Shown: positions 18,098-27,457, numbered from the stretch's first letter. The stretch is DNA of 64,000 nucleotides from Aliikangiella sp965214955 (GCA_965214955.1 CBDCCU010000010.1:310001-374000), one strand, 5' to 3'. Program-made: numbers and translations. Notes: a model not told the origin generated them from the letters alone.

Positions 18098-18355
18098 ATG
18101 CCAACTAAAGCTCAAATTATTGCCCATTTTAAACAAATGGCATTAACGCCTCGTAAACAACTAAAACAGTTATTAGTTGGAACTGTTGGTGGGCTATTAG
18201 CCATGATTGGTGTGCTAATTGCCAGTCATTTTGAGCAAACTTATTGGTTTTATCTTTTTGCTTCTATTGTAGCTATTTGTTTAATTTATGCCCTACCAGG
18301 CTATATTGGGATATGGTTATGGCGAATGCGTAAGTTTTTATTTGATCTCCACTAA
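18098..18355 (+). CDS. Small inner-membrane protein of unknown function
   Basis: An 85-residue protein with a basic N-terminal segment (about 1-25, PRKQLKQ) and two strong hydrophobic helices (about 27-45 and 50-75), ending with WLWRMRKFLFDLH. I do not recognise a named family. The ATG follows the T-run of the nfuA terminator with no ribosome-binding site, so either the true start is internal (Met13, at MALTPRK) or translation depends on a transcript starting near the ATG. The membrane topology is convincing, the start is not. Confidence 0.55.
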   Translation: MPTKAQIIAHFKQMALTPRKQLKQLLVGTVGGLLAMIGVLIASHFEQTYWFYLFASIVAICLIYALPGYIGIWLWRMRKFLFDLH

Positions 18356-18405
18356 TGATTGCCTTAGCATCCCTGTATCAATGTTTGCTTTAATAAGGCA
18401 TTAAA

Positions 18406-19416
18406 GTGTCGCAACCTTCGTCTAATACTCAAAAATCCGCTCTAGACTACGCTATATTAACCAGTTTAACCCTTTTAACATTATTATTATTTATTAGTGA
18501 CAATAATATTATTGAAGGACGACTCTTAAAACAAATATGGCAACTAGGTCATTTTGTTTTATTTAGCTTATTTACTTTTTCTATTCTTAAATATACTGAA
18601 CTAAAAAATATTTCACCGGTTATTCAAATCATTTTTTTAGCTAGTATGAGCCTTTGTTTAGGCTTAGTGACTGAAATTTTGCAACAGTATTTTAATCGCA
18701 GTTTTGAATTTGACGACATTATTAGTGATTTTTTAGGCGGTATTTCTGGTTTTGTTTTATATCAAGCTTTATATCCTTACGATCAAAAAGCAGAGAAAGC
18801 ACAAACAATAATTAAGCAAGGTAATGTAAATTTTTTGTTTATTGGAATATTTTTTCTGCTGGCATTATTTAGCGCAAGAAATATCTTTTTTACACTTTAC
18901 GATCAATCACAGCTACAAAAAAACTTTCCGCTAATTGCTACCTTTGATACACCATTTGAACTTAGCCGTTGGGAAGCTGATAGAACGGTCATTAGCCGAG
19001 TGAACGATAACTTTAATCAGAGCAATAATACTGATAATAAAGCGCTACAAGTTATATTTAAAACGGCACCCTACTCCACAGCATCAATGATTCACTTACC
19101 TAAAAACTGGCAAGGCTATGATAGCTTAAGTTTTGACCTTAATTTGCAAGGGGAAAAGGATGCTACGGTAATGCTTAAAATTTTTGACCACCAGCACCCT
19201 AAAAACCAATATGTGTATAACGACCGTTTTAATCACATCCTGAATATTCCTGCGGGTTTTTCAACGGTTAAAATTCCTTTAACTTCTATTCAATTGGCTC
19301 CTCAAAATCGAGAAATGGACCTGCAAAATATTCATACTTTAAGTTTTTTTACAACTAACTTAAGTGAGATTGTTATTTTGCATATTGATAATTTAAAGCT
19401 AACGAAAAAGGATTAA
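18406..19416 (+). CDS. VanZ-family membrane protein fused to a CBM-like domain
   Basis: The 336-residue protein begins at GTG with AAGG seven bases upstream. Residues 10-125 form the VanZ-like membrane unit, with HFVLFSLFTF and GLVTEILQQ.F.RSFEFDDIISDFLGG typical of VanZ proteins. After a further helix (about 142-162), residues 180-335 form a beta-rich extracytoplasmic domain (FELSRWEADRT; DSLSFDLNLQG; FSTVKIPLTSIQL; ILHIDNLKL) resembling CIA30/CBM11-type jelly-roll folds. VanZ proteins are linked to glycopeptide tolerance but most are uncharacterised. A polysaccharide-binding or envelope role is inference. It is 2 bp from the next gene, an MscS homologue. Confidence 0.75.
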   Translation: MSQPSSNTQKSALDYAILTSLTLLTLLLFISDNNIIEGRLLKQIWQLGHFVLFSLFTFSILKYTELKNISPVIQIIFLASMSLCLGLVTEILQQYFNRSFEFDDIISDFLGGISGFVLYQALYPYDQKAEKAQTIIKQGNVNFLFIGIFFLLALFSARNIFFTLYDQSQLQKNFPLIATFDTPFELSRWEADRTVISRVNDNFNQSNNTDNKALQVIFKTAPYSTASMIHLPKNWQGYDSLSFDLNLQGEKDATVMLKIFDHQHPKNQYVYNDRFNHILNIPAGFSTVKIPLTSIQLAPQNREMDLQNIHTLSFFTTNLSEIVILHIDNLKLTKKD

Positions 19417-19418
19417 TT

Positions 19419-20483
19419 ATGTCAATTGATTGGCTCAATAGCTTAAGCGAAAAACTCCCCTTTCAATTACTCGACTATTTAGTGATTGGGCTTAATATTT
19501 TTATTTTCATTTTTGCCAGTTATATCATTAAACATTCAGCATCAACTAAAAATAGTCATTCAACAAAAAACAGAATGCGTGGTTTAAGAGCCATTAATTT
19601 AATGCTGTTTTTAATTTATGCCGTTGCAGGATCATTAGAATACTTATTTGCTCGCCCAATGAGTCACCTGCAAGAAGTTTCGCAAACAGGTTTAACAATT
19701 TTAATGGCCTATATTGTTTTTCATTACTTGCAACTTTGGGTGATTCATCGTTTTGGTAAAGAAAAAGAAATTAATGGCGAAAAATTTAAAGGTGAATCTT
19801 ACGCCAGTGAAATTGTAGGGCTTATTGGACTTATTTTAGTTGCTTCAATTGTCTTTTTAATTATTATTAATATTTGGCGTTTAAATGACTGGTTGCAAGC
19901 AACGTCGGTTATTGGTGGCGTATTACTGATTTTATTTGCTTCTAAAGATTATTTTTTAGGTGATATGATCAGCGGCTTAATTATGCACTACAATCATTCC
20001 GTTGAAGCGGGCGCAGTAGTCAGAGTAAAAGAGCTCAATTTAACTGGCGTGGTAATGCAAATTACATTATCACAAACCATTATTAGAGATTTAGTGCAAA
20101 AGCATGAAATTACGGTTCCTAATGCTAAACTCCGAAATGCAACCGTAGAAACCATTTCTAACAGCGCAAGCCAAGGCTTTAGAGATTTTGTTGATTTTCA
20201 AATTGGTTATAACAACCAAGCAGAAACAGTAATCAATTTTTTAGAGCAAGTTTGGCAACAAGCCGCTAAATGCGAAGCCGCTATAAACTCTGATACTAAA
20301 CCTAAAATTGTAGTGACGAGTAATGGCGACCATGCCGTCACTTGGCGATTATTATTTTATGTTAAAAATCCTTATAGACTACACGATGCATCAAACACTA
20401 TTCAAACCACCGCCTTTGAGCTAGCGGCTAAAAAGAATATTGGTCTCAATACACCAGTGACTCATCAAATATACCCAAGTTGA
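19419..20483 (+). CDS. MscS-family mechanosensitive channel protein
   Basis: The 354-residue protein has four or so membrane helices (about 17-37, 60-80, 95-115, 140-162, 165-180) followed by an MscS beta domain: ASKDYFLGDMISGLIMHYNHSVEAGAVVRV, then ITVPNAKLRNATVETISN. MscS-type channels release solutes on hypo-osmotic shock. The pore helix is less Gly/Ala-regular than E. coli MscS, so the conductance may differ. It follows the VanZ-like gene by 2 bp, so the two are cotranscribed. Confidence 0.82.
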   Translation: MSIDWLNSLSEKLPFQLLDYLVIGLNIFIFIFASYIIKHSASTKNSHSTKNRMRGLRAINLMLFLIYAVAGSLEYLFARPMSHLQEVSQTGLTILMAYIVFHYLQLWVIHRFGKEKEINGEKFKGESYASEIVGLIGLILVASIVFLIIINIWRLNDWLQATSVIGGVLLILFASKDYFLGDMISGLIMHYNHSVEAGAVVRVKELNLTGVVMQITLSQTIIRDLVQKHEITVPNAKLRNATVETISNSASQGFRDFVDFQIGYNNQAETVINFLEQVWQQAAKCEAAINSDTKPKIVVTSNGDHAVTWRLLFYVKNPYRLHDASNTIQTTAFELAAKKNIGLNTPVTHQIYPS

Positions 20484-20591
20484 TCTATCGCAAGTATCCC
20501 CCTTAAATTAAAAGACATAATCGCTATAAGAAAACTCAAAGCAAATCCTAGTTTTCAGTTATAATAAATTCTTAAACTCTTTAGTTAGCGA

Positions 20592-21455
20592 ATGTCTCTT
20601 GTGAACACAAAAAAAGAACTCATTAACCTACTACAAATTTTAAGCGGCTCAATTTTACTTGGCTGTGGTGTCGCTTTTTTTCTTTTACCTGGTGAAATAG
20701 CTACAGGCGGAACTCCAGGAATGGGTATGTTAATTCATTTTTTAACTGGGCTTTCAACGGGTAAAGCCATGTTAATTTTGAATATTCCTTTGTTGTTAGC
20801 AGGCATAAAGTTTATTGATACTGGCTTTGCTATTCGCACAGTATTAACTATGTTATCAATTTCTTTAACCGTTGATTTACTCACTAACTATGTTAGCTTT
20901 CCACAAATTCACAGCGATCTACTTTCAACACTCTATGGTGGTACTTGTGTTGGTGCTGGTATTGGTTTGGTGCTTAAAGGTAATGCTTCGGCCGGTGGAA
21001 CAACAATTATTGCAAAAATTATTTCTACTTATTTTGATATCAAGCCTGCACAGGTTGTAATGATTTTAGACGCTTTAATTGTGATAGCGGCGGGCTTTAT
21101 TTTACAAGATATGGAAAAAGTGCTTTGGGCGATGCTGAGTATTTATGTGACAACTCAAGTGATTGACAAGGTGTTAACCTTAGCAGTTCCTGAAAAAATT
21201 GTTCATATCGTTTCTGATCAAGCCGAAGAAATTGGCGAAGCCATTTATAGTCGTTTAGAGCGAGATGGCTCTATTTTAAGTGGTGAAAATTTAGGCCATA
21301 GCAAACACAAAAAACTTTTGTTTGTTGTTGTTGGCGCACGTCGCATTCCACAATTAAGAGAAATTGTTTTAGCCATTGATCCCAAAGCTTTAATGATAGT
21401 GATGGAAGCACAAGAAATGATGGGCTCTAGCAAAAGAGTTAGACCTATTAGTTAA
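20592..21455 (+). CDS. YitT family membrane protein (DUF161 plus DUF2179)
   Basis: The 287-residue protein has five to six membrane helices in the first 190 residues, with GGTPGMGMLIHF, GTCVGAGIGLVLKGNASAGGT and a second Gly-rich segment, then a cytoplasmic C-terminal DUF2179 domain (VSDQAEEIGEAIYSRLERDGSIL; VVGARRIPQLREIVLAIDP). This is the YitT/YebE layout. The family is common, and substrates are unknown. It has its own leader and is not closely linked to the upstream MscS gene. Confidence 0.85.
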   Translation: MSLVNTKKELINLLQILSGSILLGCGVAFFLLPGEIATGGTPGMGMLIHFLTGLSTGKAMLILNIPLLLAGIKFIDTGFAIRTVLTMLSISLTVDLLTNYVSFPQIHSDLLSTLYGGTCVGAGIGLVLKGNASAGGTTIIAKIISTYFDIKPAQVVMILDALIVIAAGFILQDMEKVLWAMLSIYVTTQVIDKVLTLAVPEKIVHIVSDQAEEIGEAIYSRLERDGSILSGENLGHSKHKKLLFVVVGARRIPQLREIVLAIDPKALMIVMEAQEMMGSSKRVRPIS

Positions 21456-21515
21456 ACAACCTAGCTTAACGCAACATTTTGAAATAATTTGTACCTTGTG
21501 AAAAAATCAAAACTG

Positions 21516-21535
21516 GTGTTATAGTTAAATAACAC
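21516..21535. promoter_or_regulatory. Inverted repeat upstream of the DUF3192 gene
   Basis: GTGTTAT (21516-21522) and ATAACAC (21529-21535) form a perfect 7-bp inverted repeat with a 6-base spacer, 46 bp ahead of the ATG at 21581. Its position fits an operator or a leader hairpin. No regulator can be assigned from the sequence. Confidence 0.35.
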
Positions 21536-21580
21536 ACTATATCAGCATCCGTTAAATAACGATTAACACAAGGTATTAAG

Positions 21581-21949
21581 ATGTATAAAACGCTATTATC
21601 AACCGCAATTGCGGCAGCAATCTCTATCTCCCTTTCTGGTTGTGTCATTGTAGCCCCTGATCATGACTACGGCTCACAGTCAGACTGGCAAAAAACCCAG
21701 CAAGAGAATTTAAAGCACATTTCTCAACTGTCATTAAACACAAGCCGCCAAAGTGTTTTAGACAAATTGGGAGCCCCCAATATTTCAGAAGCTTTTGATA
21801 AAAATGGTAAAACCTATCAGGTACTTTATTACCGAACTCAACACCGTCACTCTGATAGCCAAACCACCAAAGATGAAACCACACCATTAGTATTTTTAAA
21901 TGATCAATTAATCGGCTGGGGTGAGCAGGCGTTAAGTTTGATTGAATAA
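21581..21949 (+). CDS. DUF3192 lipoprotein
   Basis: A 122-residue predicted lipoprotein: signal peptide then lipobox LSGC near residues 18-21. The mature part matches the DUF3192 family: SRQSVLDKLGAPNISEAF, YQVLYYRTQ, TTKDETTPLVF, and LIGWGE near the end. The fold resembles SmpA/BamE-type small lipoproteins (inference). Function is unknown. A clear terminator follows. Confidence 0.82.
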   Translation: MYKTLLSTAIAAAISISLSGCVIVAPDHDYGSQSDWQKTQQENLKHISQLSLNTSRQSVLDKLGAPNISEAFDKNGKTYQVLYYRTQHRHSDSQTTKDETTPLVFLNDQLIGWGEQALSLIE

Positions 21950-21981
21950 TAAATTCAAGCTTTCTTGAGTTGAGCGAGATT

Positions 21982-22010
21982 AAAAAGCCAGCAAATTTGC
22001 TGGCTTTTTT
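21982..22010 (+). terminator. Terminator after the DUF3192 gene
   Basis: A perfect stem AAAAAGCCAGCAAA / TTTGCTGGCTTTTT with six T residues at the end. It isolates the lipoprotein gene from the toxin-antitoxin pair downstream. Confidence 0.85.
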
Positions 22011-22081
22011 ATGGTTAATTTGATTTAAACATTATCAATTATTATGATATAGCTAAGCTTAGCTAACAAGGTGAGTGCACG

Positions 22082-22318
22082 ATGACTCAAGCCAATATGC
22101 ACGAAGCAAAAACAAAACTGTCTCAATTAGCCGATAAAGCCTATGCGGGGGAGAAAGTTGTCATTGCCAAAGCGGGAAAACCTTATGTCGATTTAGTTCC
22201 TCACCAAGAAAGACAAATAAGAGAGCCTGGCGGCTTTGATTTAGAGCTCAGTCAGTTTGATTCATTTGATCAAGAAATTGAGTCATCTTTTTATTCTAAA
22301 TCAGATAGCCCTGAATGA
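22082..22318 (+). CDS. Phd/YefM-family antitoxin
   Basis: The 78-residue protein has an N-terminal Phd/YefM DNA-binding domain (NMHEAKTKLSQLADKAYAGEKVVIAKAGKPYVDLVP) and an acidic C-terminal tail (LELSQFDSFDQEIESSF) that would cover the toxin. Its TGA overlaps the ATG of the PIN toxin by 4 bases (ATGA), typical for coupled antitoxin-toxin pairs. Such antitoxins normally repress their own promoter. No operator palindrome is obvious in the 64-bp leader. Confidence 0.88.
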   Translation: MTQANMHEAKTKLSQLADKAYAGEKVVIAKAGKPYVDLVPHQERQIREPGGFDLELSQFDSFDQEIESSFYSKSDSPE

Positions 22319-22731
22319 AAAAAATTCTTCTCGATACGCATGTTTTCTTATGGTGGCTAGACAACCAAAAGCACCAATTAATTGGAAAAACCAGTAAGGC
22401 TTTTATTGCCGATCCGCTCAATGAAATTTACATTAGCGTTGCAAGCCTATGGGAAATATCCATTAAAAAAAGCTTAGGAGCACTTGTTACTCCTAATAAC
22501 TTAGAGTCGGTTATTGAAGAAAAAGGTTTTACTGCGCTGCCTATCTCGTTATTTCATGCCGAGCAAGCAGGTAGTTTGCCAATTGTTTCCCACCCGACAA
22601 CCCAAAAACCTCATAAAGATCCATTCGACAGAATACTAATTGCCCAAGCACAGGCAGAAGGAATGTATTTGATGTCTAAAGACAGTGCATTTTCGACTTA
22701 TGCAGTAAGATTAATTAACGCAACGATATAA
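22315..22731 (+). CDS. vapC: VapC-type PIN-domain toxin
   Basis: This 138-residue PIN-domain ribonuclease keeps the acidic active-site set: Asp7 (LLDTHVFLWW), Glu47 (SLWEISIK), Asp102/Asp105 (DPFDRILIAQA) and Asp123 (SKDSAF). The LDTHVFLWW...SLWEISIK...DPFDR pattern is the PIN subgroup usually paired with Phd-like rather than AbrB-like antitoxins, as here. Toxic cleavage of tRNA or mRNA is expected from the family but the target is unknown. Confidence 0.88.
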   Translation: MKKILLDTHVFLWWLDNQKHQLIGKTSKAFIADPLNEIYISVASLWEISIKKSLGALVTPNNLESVIEEKGFTALPISLFHAEQAGSLPIVSHPTTQKPHKDPFDRILIAQAQAEGMYLMSKDSAFSTYAVRLINATI

Positions 22732-22760
22732 CAAAAAAGCTATATAACAGGACTATACCA

Positions 22761-23657
22761 ATGAGCTTTTCTAACGAATTTAATTTACCCATTATTATTG
22801 CCATTTTTTTATTTATTATTACTGTTATTTCAAAGTATTTTAACAATATAAAATTAAAGTCGGTTGAAATTCCCTGCTGGTATTTATTGGGAGCAATATT
22901 TTTAATTTACTGTTTTATCACAGGTTTTTTATCAATAGTGGCATTAAGTGTTGTTTTACTATTTGTTGCCTGTTGCTTAATATTTCAGCTATCAACTAGC
23001 ACTATTTATCGAGTTATTTCGGGTGTTTTTACGGTAATAATATTTCTAGCCTTGGGCTTTCATGCTATTTCTGGTTTTGAAAATCAGCTTTATATTAATC
23101 AGCAGATTGTAAAAGGTAATTCATCAACTTATACAGCCTATATCAATTTTGACAAATCAATTGCGGGCTTAGTTTTCTTTTTGATTTTAATCCCTCAAGC
23201 AAAGCTCCCCAAGCTAAAACAGATAAGCTACGCCTTTGCAGTTACTTTAGTAACAACCACAAGTGTTCTTTTGGCTGGTAAACTAACTGGGCTTATTGAC
23301 TTTAATAATACTTTCTTTTTTGATGAGCAATTTTTAATATTTTTTATCGCGATGCAACTGTTTTCAACCTGCCTTGCCGAAGAAACATTTTTTAGAGGAT
23401 TTATTCAACAACGACTTTACTCGTTATTTAAGCCTAACAGTTTATTGCAATCAACCATTCCGCTAATAGTGGCCTCATTATTATTTGGGTTGGTTCACTT
23501 TGCCGGTGGTATTGGCTATGTGATTGCTGCAACATTTGCGGGTATTGGTTATGGAATGGTTTATCAAATCACTAAAAGAATAGAAGCAGCAATAATTGCA
23601 CATACTGTTTTAAATGTGGTTCACCTGATCTTTTTTACTTACCCGTTTAAAGTTTAA
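22761..23657 (+). CDS. CPBP-family intramembrane glutamic protease
   Basis: A 298-residue polytopic membrane protein of about eight helices. The CPBP/Abi signatures are all present: motif 1 EETFFRG (Glu207-Glu208, Arg212), motif 2 FGLVHF (His246) and motif 3 HTVLNV (His281, Asn285). Bacterial members include MrtX/MroQ-like processing or regulatory proteases; the substrate is unknown here. It lies 29 bp after the toxin gene, and whether it is cotranscribed is unclear. Confidence 0.85.
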   Translation: MSFSNEFNLPIIIAIFLFIITVISKYFNNIKLKSVEIPCWYLLGAIFLIYCFITGFLSIVALSVVLLFVACCLIFQLSTSTIYRVISGVFTVIIFLALGFHAISGFENQLYINQQIVKGNSSTYTAYINFDKSIAGLVFFLILIPQAKLPKLKQISYAFAVTLVTTTSVLLAGKLTGLIDFNNTFFFDEQFLIFFIAMQLFSTCLAEETFFRGFIQQRLYSLFKPNSLLQSTIPLIVASLLFGLVHFAGGIGYVIAATFAGIGYGMVYQITKRIEAAIIAHTVLNVVHLIFFTYPFKV

Positions 23658-23689
23658 CCTTTTAATCTGAGTAGCTAGCAAGATTATGG

Positions 23690-24016
23690 CTAATCACCAA
23701 AATACTCAGCAATCCACTGGTATAAAAGCTCTGCTGATAGCTTATCTAAATTGAGTGATTCAAATTGATCGCTAGGATCTTTATCTCTAAAGGCAAGCTG
23801 ATAACTTAAAATATTGGGTTGTTCATCGTGCAAAATAATGATAATTCGTTTGCCCGTTCTTAAACAATCAATGGTCATGGTATCGGCAGGAAAGCCTATT
23901 TTTCGCATACCTCGGTTTATTCCAACGATAGGGTTTATGTAGTCGAAGTCTTTTTGAATTTTTGCATGAGCGGCTTCAGCACAGTCTGAAAGTAATTCTA
24001 ATGGTGTTTTAGGCAA
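23690..24016 (-). CDS. Conserved hypothetical protein
   Basis: This 108-residue soluble protein has no signal or membrane segment. It reads as alternating helix and strand, with conserved-looking DTMTIDCLRTGKRIIIILHDE and a C-terminal LSAELLYQWIAEYFG. Similar short proteins occur in marine gammaproteobacteria, but I cannot assign a function. The first codon is TTG (24016) without a clear ribosome site, so the start is uncertain. It is divergent from the S41 protease. Confidence 0.6.
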   Translation of the reverse strand: MPKTPLELLSDCAEAAHAKIQKDFDYINPIVGINRGMRKIGFPADTMTIDCLRTGKRIIIILHDEQPNILSYQLAFRDKDPSDQFESLNLDKLSAELLYQWIAEYFGD

Positions 24017-24171
24017 AATATTATTCGCATAGATAAGGAAAAGTGGAAGTTATTATAACTAAAATGTAACAAGTATTCTCATCCGACTACTGCGGAATAG
24101 CTAATTTGGTAGAATCGGTTCCCATTTAATATTTCCATAATAACTATTCTTTAAACTAGGGAGCAAAGAGC

Positions 24172-27100
24172 ATGATCAAAAAAACACTCTTGGCATTAGG
24201 ATTAGCCGCCTCTGCGGGGCAATTACTAGCTGCCGATAGCGATTGGTTTAGACAAACCGCCTTATCACCCGATGGCAAACAAGTTGCCTTTAGTTATCAA
24301 GGTGACATTTACTTAGTCAGTTCTAAAGGTGGTACAGCCACACCTTTAACCTTGCACTCAGCCTACGATGGATATCCTGTTTGGTCAGATGATGGCAAAA
24401 ATATTGCCTTTGCCTCAGAGCGATATGGCAATTTTGATATTTTTACCATTAGTGCCAAAGGCGGAAAAGCCAAGCGCTTAACTTATCACTCAGCCGGTGA
24501 TATACCAACCGATTATGCTGACGATAATGTTCTCTTTACCTCAGTAAGAATCGACAGTGCTCAATCATCACAGTTTCCTTATGGTCGATTAAGCGAGCTT
24601 TATCAAGTTTCTGAAGAAGGCGGCACACCCAAACAAGTTAGCACTATTGCTATGGAAAGAGCGCAATATTCAGATAATGGTAAACAAATTATCTATCAAG
24701 ACTACAAAGGCTATGAAGATGCGTTTAGAAAACATCATACTTCATCGGTTACTCGTGATATTTGGGTGTTAGATAGCAAAAAAAATAAGCGCACCAAATT
24801 AACCGAATATAAAGGCGAAGATCGCAATCCAATTTGGTCAAGTGACGGTAAAAGCTTTTACTTTTTATCTGAGCGTGGTGGCACTTTTAACGTATGGAAG
24901 CAAAATATAAAATCTGGCAAAGCCACTCAAATAACAAAGCATAAAACTCATGCGGTTCGTGATTTAAGCATGGATGAAAATGGAAACTTGGTTTACAACT
25001 ATTTTGGTGAAGTTTATCGCTTAGATAAAAAATCTAAAAAACCAAAAAGATTGAATATTTCGGTTATTCAAGATCAAGGTATTAATGATATTGTCAGCCA
25101 ATCAAAGGCCGATGGCGCAACCGAGTTTGCAGTTTCTCCTAATGGAAAAGAAGTAGCTTTTGTTATTCGCGGCGAAATTTATGTCACCTCTACTGAATTT
25201 AACACTACTAAGCAAATTACCAACACACCAGAGCAAGAACGTAATATCTCTTTTTCTAGTGATGGGCGCAGCATTTTATACGCTAGCGAAAGAAACAAAA
25301 GCTGGAATATTTATCAAACCTCACTCACTGATAAAAATGAAAAATACTTCTTTGCGGCAACCGCGTTAAAAGAAAAAACCATCGTTGCAGACAGTGACGA
25401 AACTTTCCAACCGGCTTATTCACCAGACGACAGCGAAGTAGCTTATATTGCCAACCGCCAAAGCATAAAAGCCATTAATTTAGAGTCTGGCGACAAACGT
25501 ATGGTATTACCGGCTAAATACAACTATTCATACAGCGATGGCGATCAATACTTTCAATGGTCACCCGATGGCAAGTGGCTAGCCATGACTTTCTTGGATA
25601 ATTCTCGTTGGATCAGTGAAATTGGCATAGTTGCAGCCGATGGAAAATCTGAGCCTATTAATATTTCAAACTCGGGCTATAACGATTTCGCTCCACGTTG
25701 GGAAATGGACGGCAACATGCTGATCTGGGGCAGTAACAAATATGGTCGCAGAAATCATGGTAGCTGGGGAGCCGATGCCAATGTTTTAGGGGTTTTTCTT
25801 AATCAAAAAGCTTTCGATAAATTCAATATGAGCAAAGAAGAGTTTGCTTTAATGGAAGAGCTTGAAAAAGATAAAAAGAAAGACAAGAAAAAATCTGATA
25901 AAGCCGATGACAAAAAAGATGAAAAGGACAAGAAAGACGATAGCAAAAAAACTAAACCTATTTTAGTTGAGCTAGATGACATCAATGATAGAGAGCAACG
26001 CTTAACATTGCATAACTCAAACCTAGGCGGCAGCGCATTATCAAAAGATGGCAAAAAACTTTACTACTTAGCGCAGTATGAAAAAGGCTTTGATCTTTGG
26101 GTGCAAGACTATCACGAAAAAAGCACCAAAAAGCTAACTAAGCTTGGCGCTAATGCTATTTCTATGCAAATGGATAAAGAGGGAGATAATATTTTCTTGC
26201 TTGCCGATGGTCGCTTGAAAAAAGTGTCATTAAAAGATGGTAAATCTAAAGGGATTTCATTTAAAGCTAACTTAAGCTTAAACGGTAATGCCGAAAGAGA
26301 CGCCATGTTTGAACATATTTGGCGACAAGCCAAACAAAAGTTTTATGTTGAAGACTTGCATGGCGCTGACTGGAGTGGCCTTAAAAAAGACTATGCTAAA
26401 AAGCTAAAAAGCATTAACAATAATCGTGACTTTGCTTTTTTAATGAGCGAAATGTTAGGTGAGTTAAATGCCTCGCACACTGGAGCAAGATATTTTTCTC
26501 AAGCCAATGGAGATAGAACCGCTTCTCTCGGTATTTATATCGACAGCAGTTATCGTGGTGAAGGTATTAAGATTGCCGAAATTATCGAAAAAGGGCCTCT
26601 TGATAAAAATAGCTCTAAAGTAAAAGCTGGTATGGTTATTACCGCTATTGATAATGTTAAGTTAGACGATTCTGTTAACTACTACCAACTACTTAATCAA
26701 AAAGCCAATCAACGTGTACGCTTAACGGTTAAAGCGAAAGGCAAAAAAGCATTTGATGAAGTGGTTAAACCCGCATCATTAGGTCAAGTGAATAACTTAA
26801 GATATCACCGCTGGGTAAAACAGCGCCGTGAGCTAGTTGAAAAGCTATCGAATGGTCGCTTAGGCTATGTGCATGTTAGAGGCATGAACACCCCATCATT
26901 TCAACAAGTGTATAGCGAAGTGCTTGGACGAAATGCTGCCAAAGAAGCGCTTATTGTTGATACTCGCTTTAATGGTGGTGGCTGGTTGCACGATGACTTA
27001 AATACTTTACTATCGGGCAAAAAATACTATCAGTTTTTGCCTCGCGGACAAAAGTTAGGTGAAGAGCCTTTGGCAAAATGGAACCGACCTTCTGCGGTTA

Positions 27101-27408
27101 TTATGGGTGAAGGTAACTATTCCGACGCTTACCTATTCCCTCATTCCTACAAGCAGTTAAAAATTGGCAAACTAATTGGTATGCCAGTGCCAGCAACAGG
27201 AACTGCGGTTTGGTGGGAACGATTATTTACAGGTGATATTGTATTTGGTATTCCGCAAGTCGGCATGCTAGATAACGATGGAAACCTACAAGAAAATCGC
27301 GACTTACAACCCGATGTATTAATTGACAACACACCTGATTCTTTAGCCAAAGGCGAAGACAGGCAAATTAAAAAAGCGGTTGAAGTTTTATTAAATGATT
27401 TAAAGTAA
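24172..27408 (+). CDS. Tricorn-type S41 family peptidase with beta-propeller and PDZ
   Basis: A 1078-residue secreted or periplasmic protease. The signal peptide ends about residue 20 (LLAAD). Residues 25-560 form WD40/TolB-like propellers with many repeats of the type SPDGK.(V/I)AF. An Asp/Lys-rich stretch (about 564-596) interrupts the second propeller. Then come a tricorn C1 helical region, a PDZ domain (about 787-860) and an S41 catalytic domain. The likely nucleophile is Ser984 in GNYSDAYLFP. Tricorn-like proteases trim peptides, and marine species with this architecture often live on proteins. A strong terminator follows. Confidence 0.85.
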   Translation: MIKKTLLALGLAASAGQLLAADSDWFRQTALSPDGKQVAFSYQGDIYLVSSKGGTATPLTLHSAYDGYPVWSDDGKNIAFASERYGNFDIFTISAKGGKAKRLTYHSAGDIPTDYADDNVLFTSVRIDSAQSSQFPYGRLSELYQVSEEGGTPKQVSTIAMERAQYSDNGKQIIYQDYKGYEDAFRKHHTSSVTRDIWVLDSKKNKRTKLTEYKGEDRNPIWSSDGKSFYFLSERGGTFNVWKQNIKSGKATQITKHKTHAVRDLSMDENGNLVYNYFGEVYRLDKKSKKPKRLNISVIQDQGINDIVSQSKADGATEFAVSPNGKEVAFVIRGEIYVTSTEFNTTKQITNTPEQERNISFSSDGRSILYASERNKSWNIYQTSLTDKNEKYFFAATALKEKTIVADSDETFQPAYSPDDSEVAYIANRQSIKAINLESGDKRMVLPAKYNYSYSDGDQYFQWSPDGKWLAMTFLDNSRWISEIGIVAADGKSEPINISNSGYNDFAPRWEMDGNMLIWGSNKYGRRNHGSWGADANVLGVFLNQKAFDKFNMSKEEFALMEELEKDKKKDKKKSDKADDKKDEKDKKDDSKKTKPILVELDDINDREQRLTLHNSNLGGSALSKDGKKLYYLAQYEKGFDLWVQDYHEKSTKKLTKLGANAISMQMDKEGDNIFLLADGRLKKVSLKDGKSKGISFKANLSLNGNAERDAMFEHIWRQAKQKFYVEDLHGADWSGLKKDYAKKLKSINNNRDFAFLMSEMLGELNASHTGARYFSQANGDRTASLGIYIDSSYRGEGIKIAEIIEKGPLDKNSSKVKAGMVITAIDNVKLDDSVNYYQLLNQKANQRVRLTVKAKGKKAFDEVVKPASLGQVNNLRYHRWVKQRRELVEKLSNGRLGYVHVRGMNTPSFQQVYSEVLGRNAAKEALIVDTRFNGGGWLHDDLNTLLSGKKYYQFLPRGQKLGEEPLAKWNRPSAVIMGEGNYSDAYLFPHSYKQLKIGKLIGMPVPATGTAVWWERLFTGDIVFGIPQVGMLDNDGNLQENRDLQPDVLIDNTPDSLAKGEDRQIKKAVEVLLNDLK

Positions 27409-27430
27409 TATTTAATTTTAAGTCAAAAAA

Positions 27431-27456
27431 AAGGGCTAAATATTTAGCCCTTTTTT
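27431..27456. terminator. Bidirectional terminator after the S41 protease
   Basis: A perfect palindromic stem AAGGGCTAAAT / ATTTAGCCCTT with an A-run on the left and six T residues on the right. It serves the protease gene on the plus strand and the convergent small gene ending at 27458. Confidence 0.85.
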
Positions 27457-27457
27457 A

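Noticed and set aside
18098..18355. Treating the 85-residue membrane protein as spurious
   Set aside because: Two strong hydrophobic helices and normal codon use make it likely real; only the start is doubtful.
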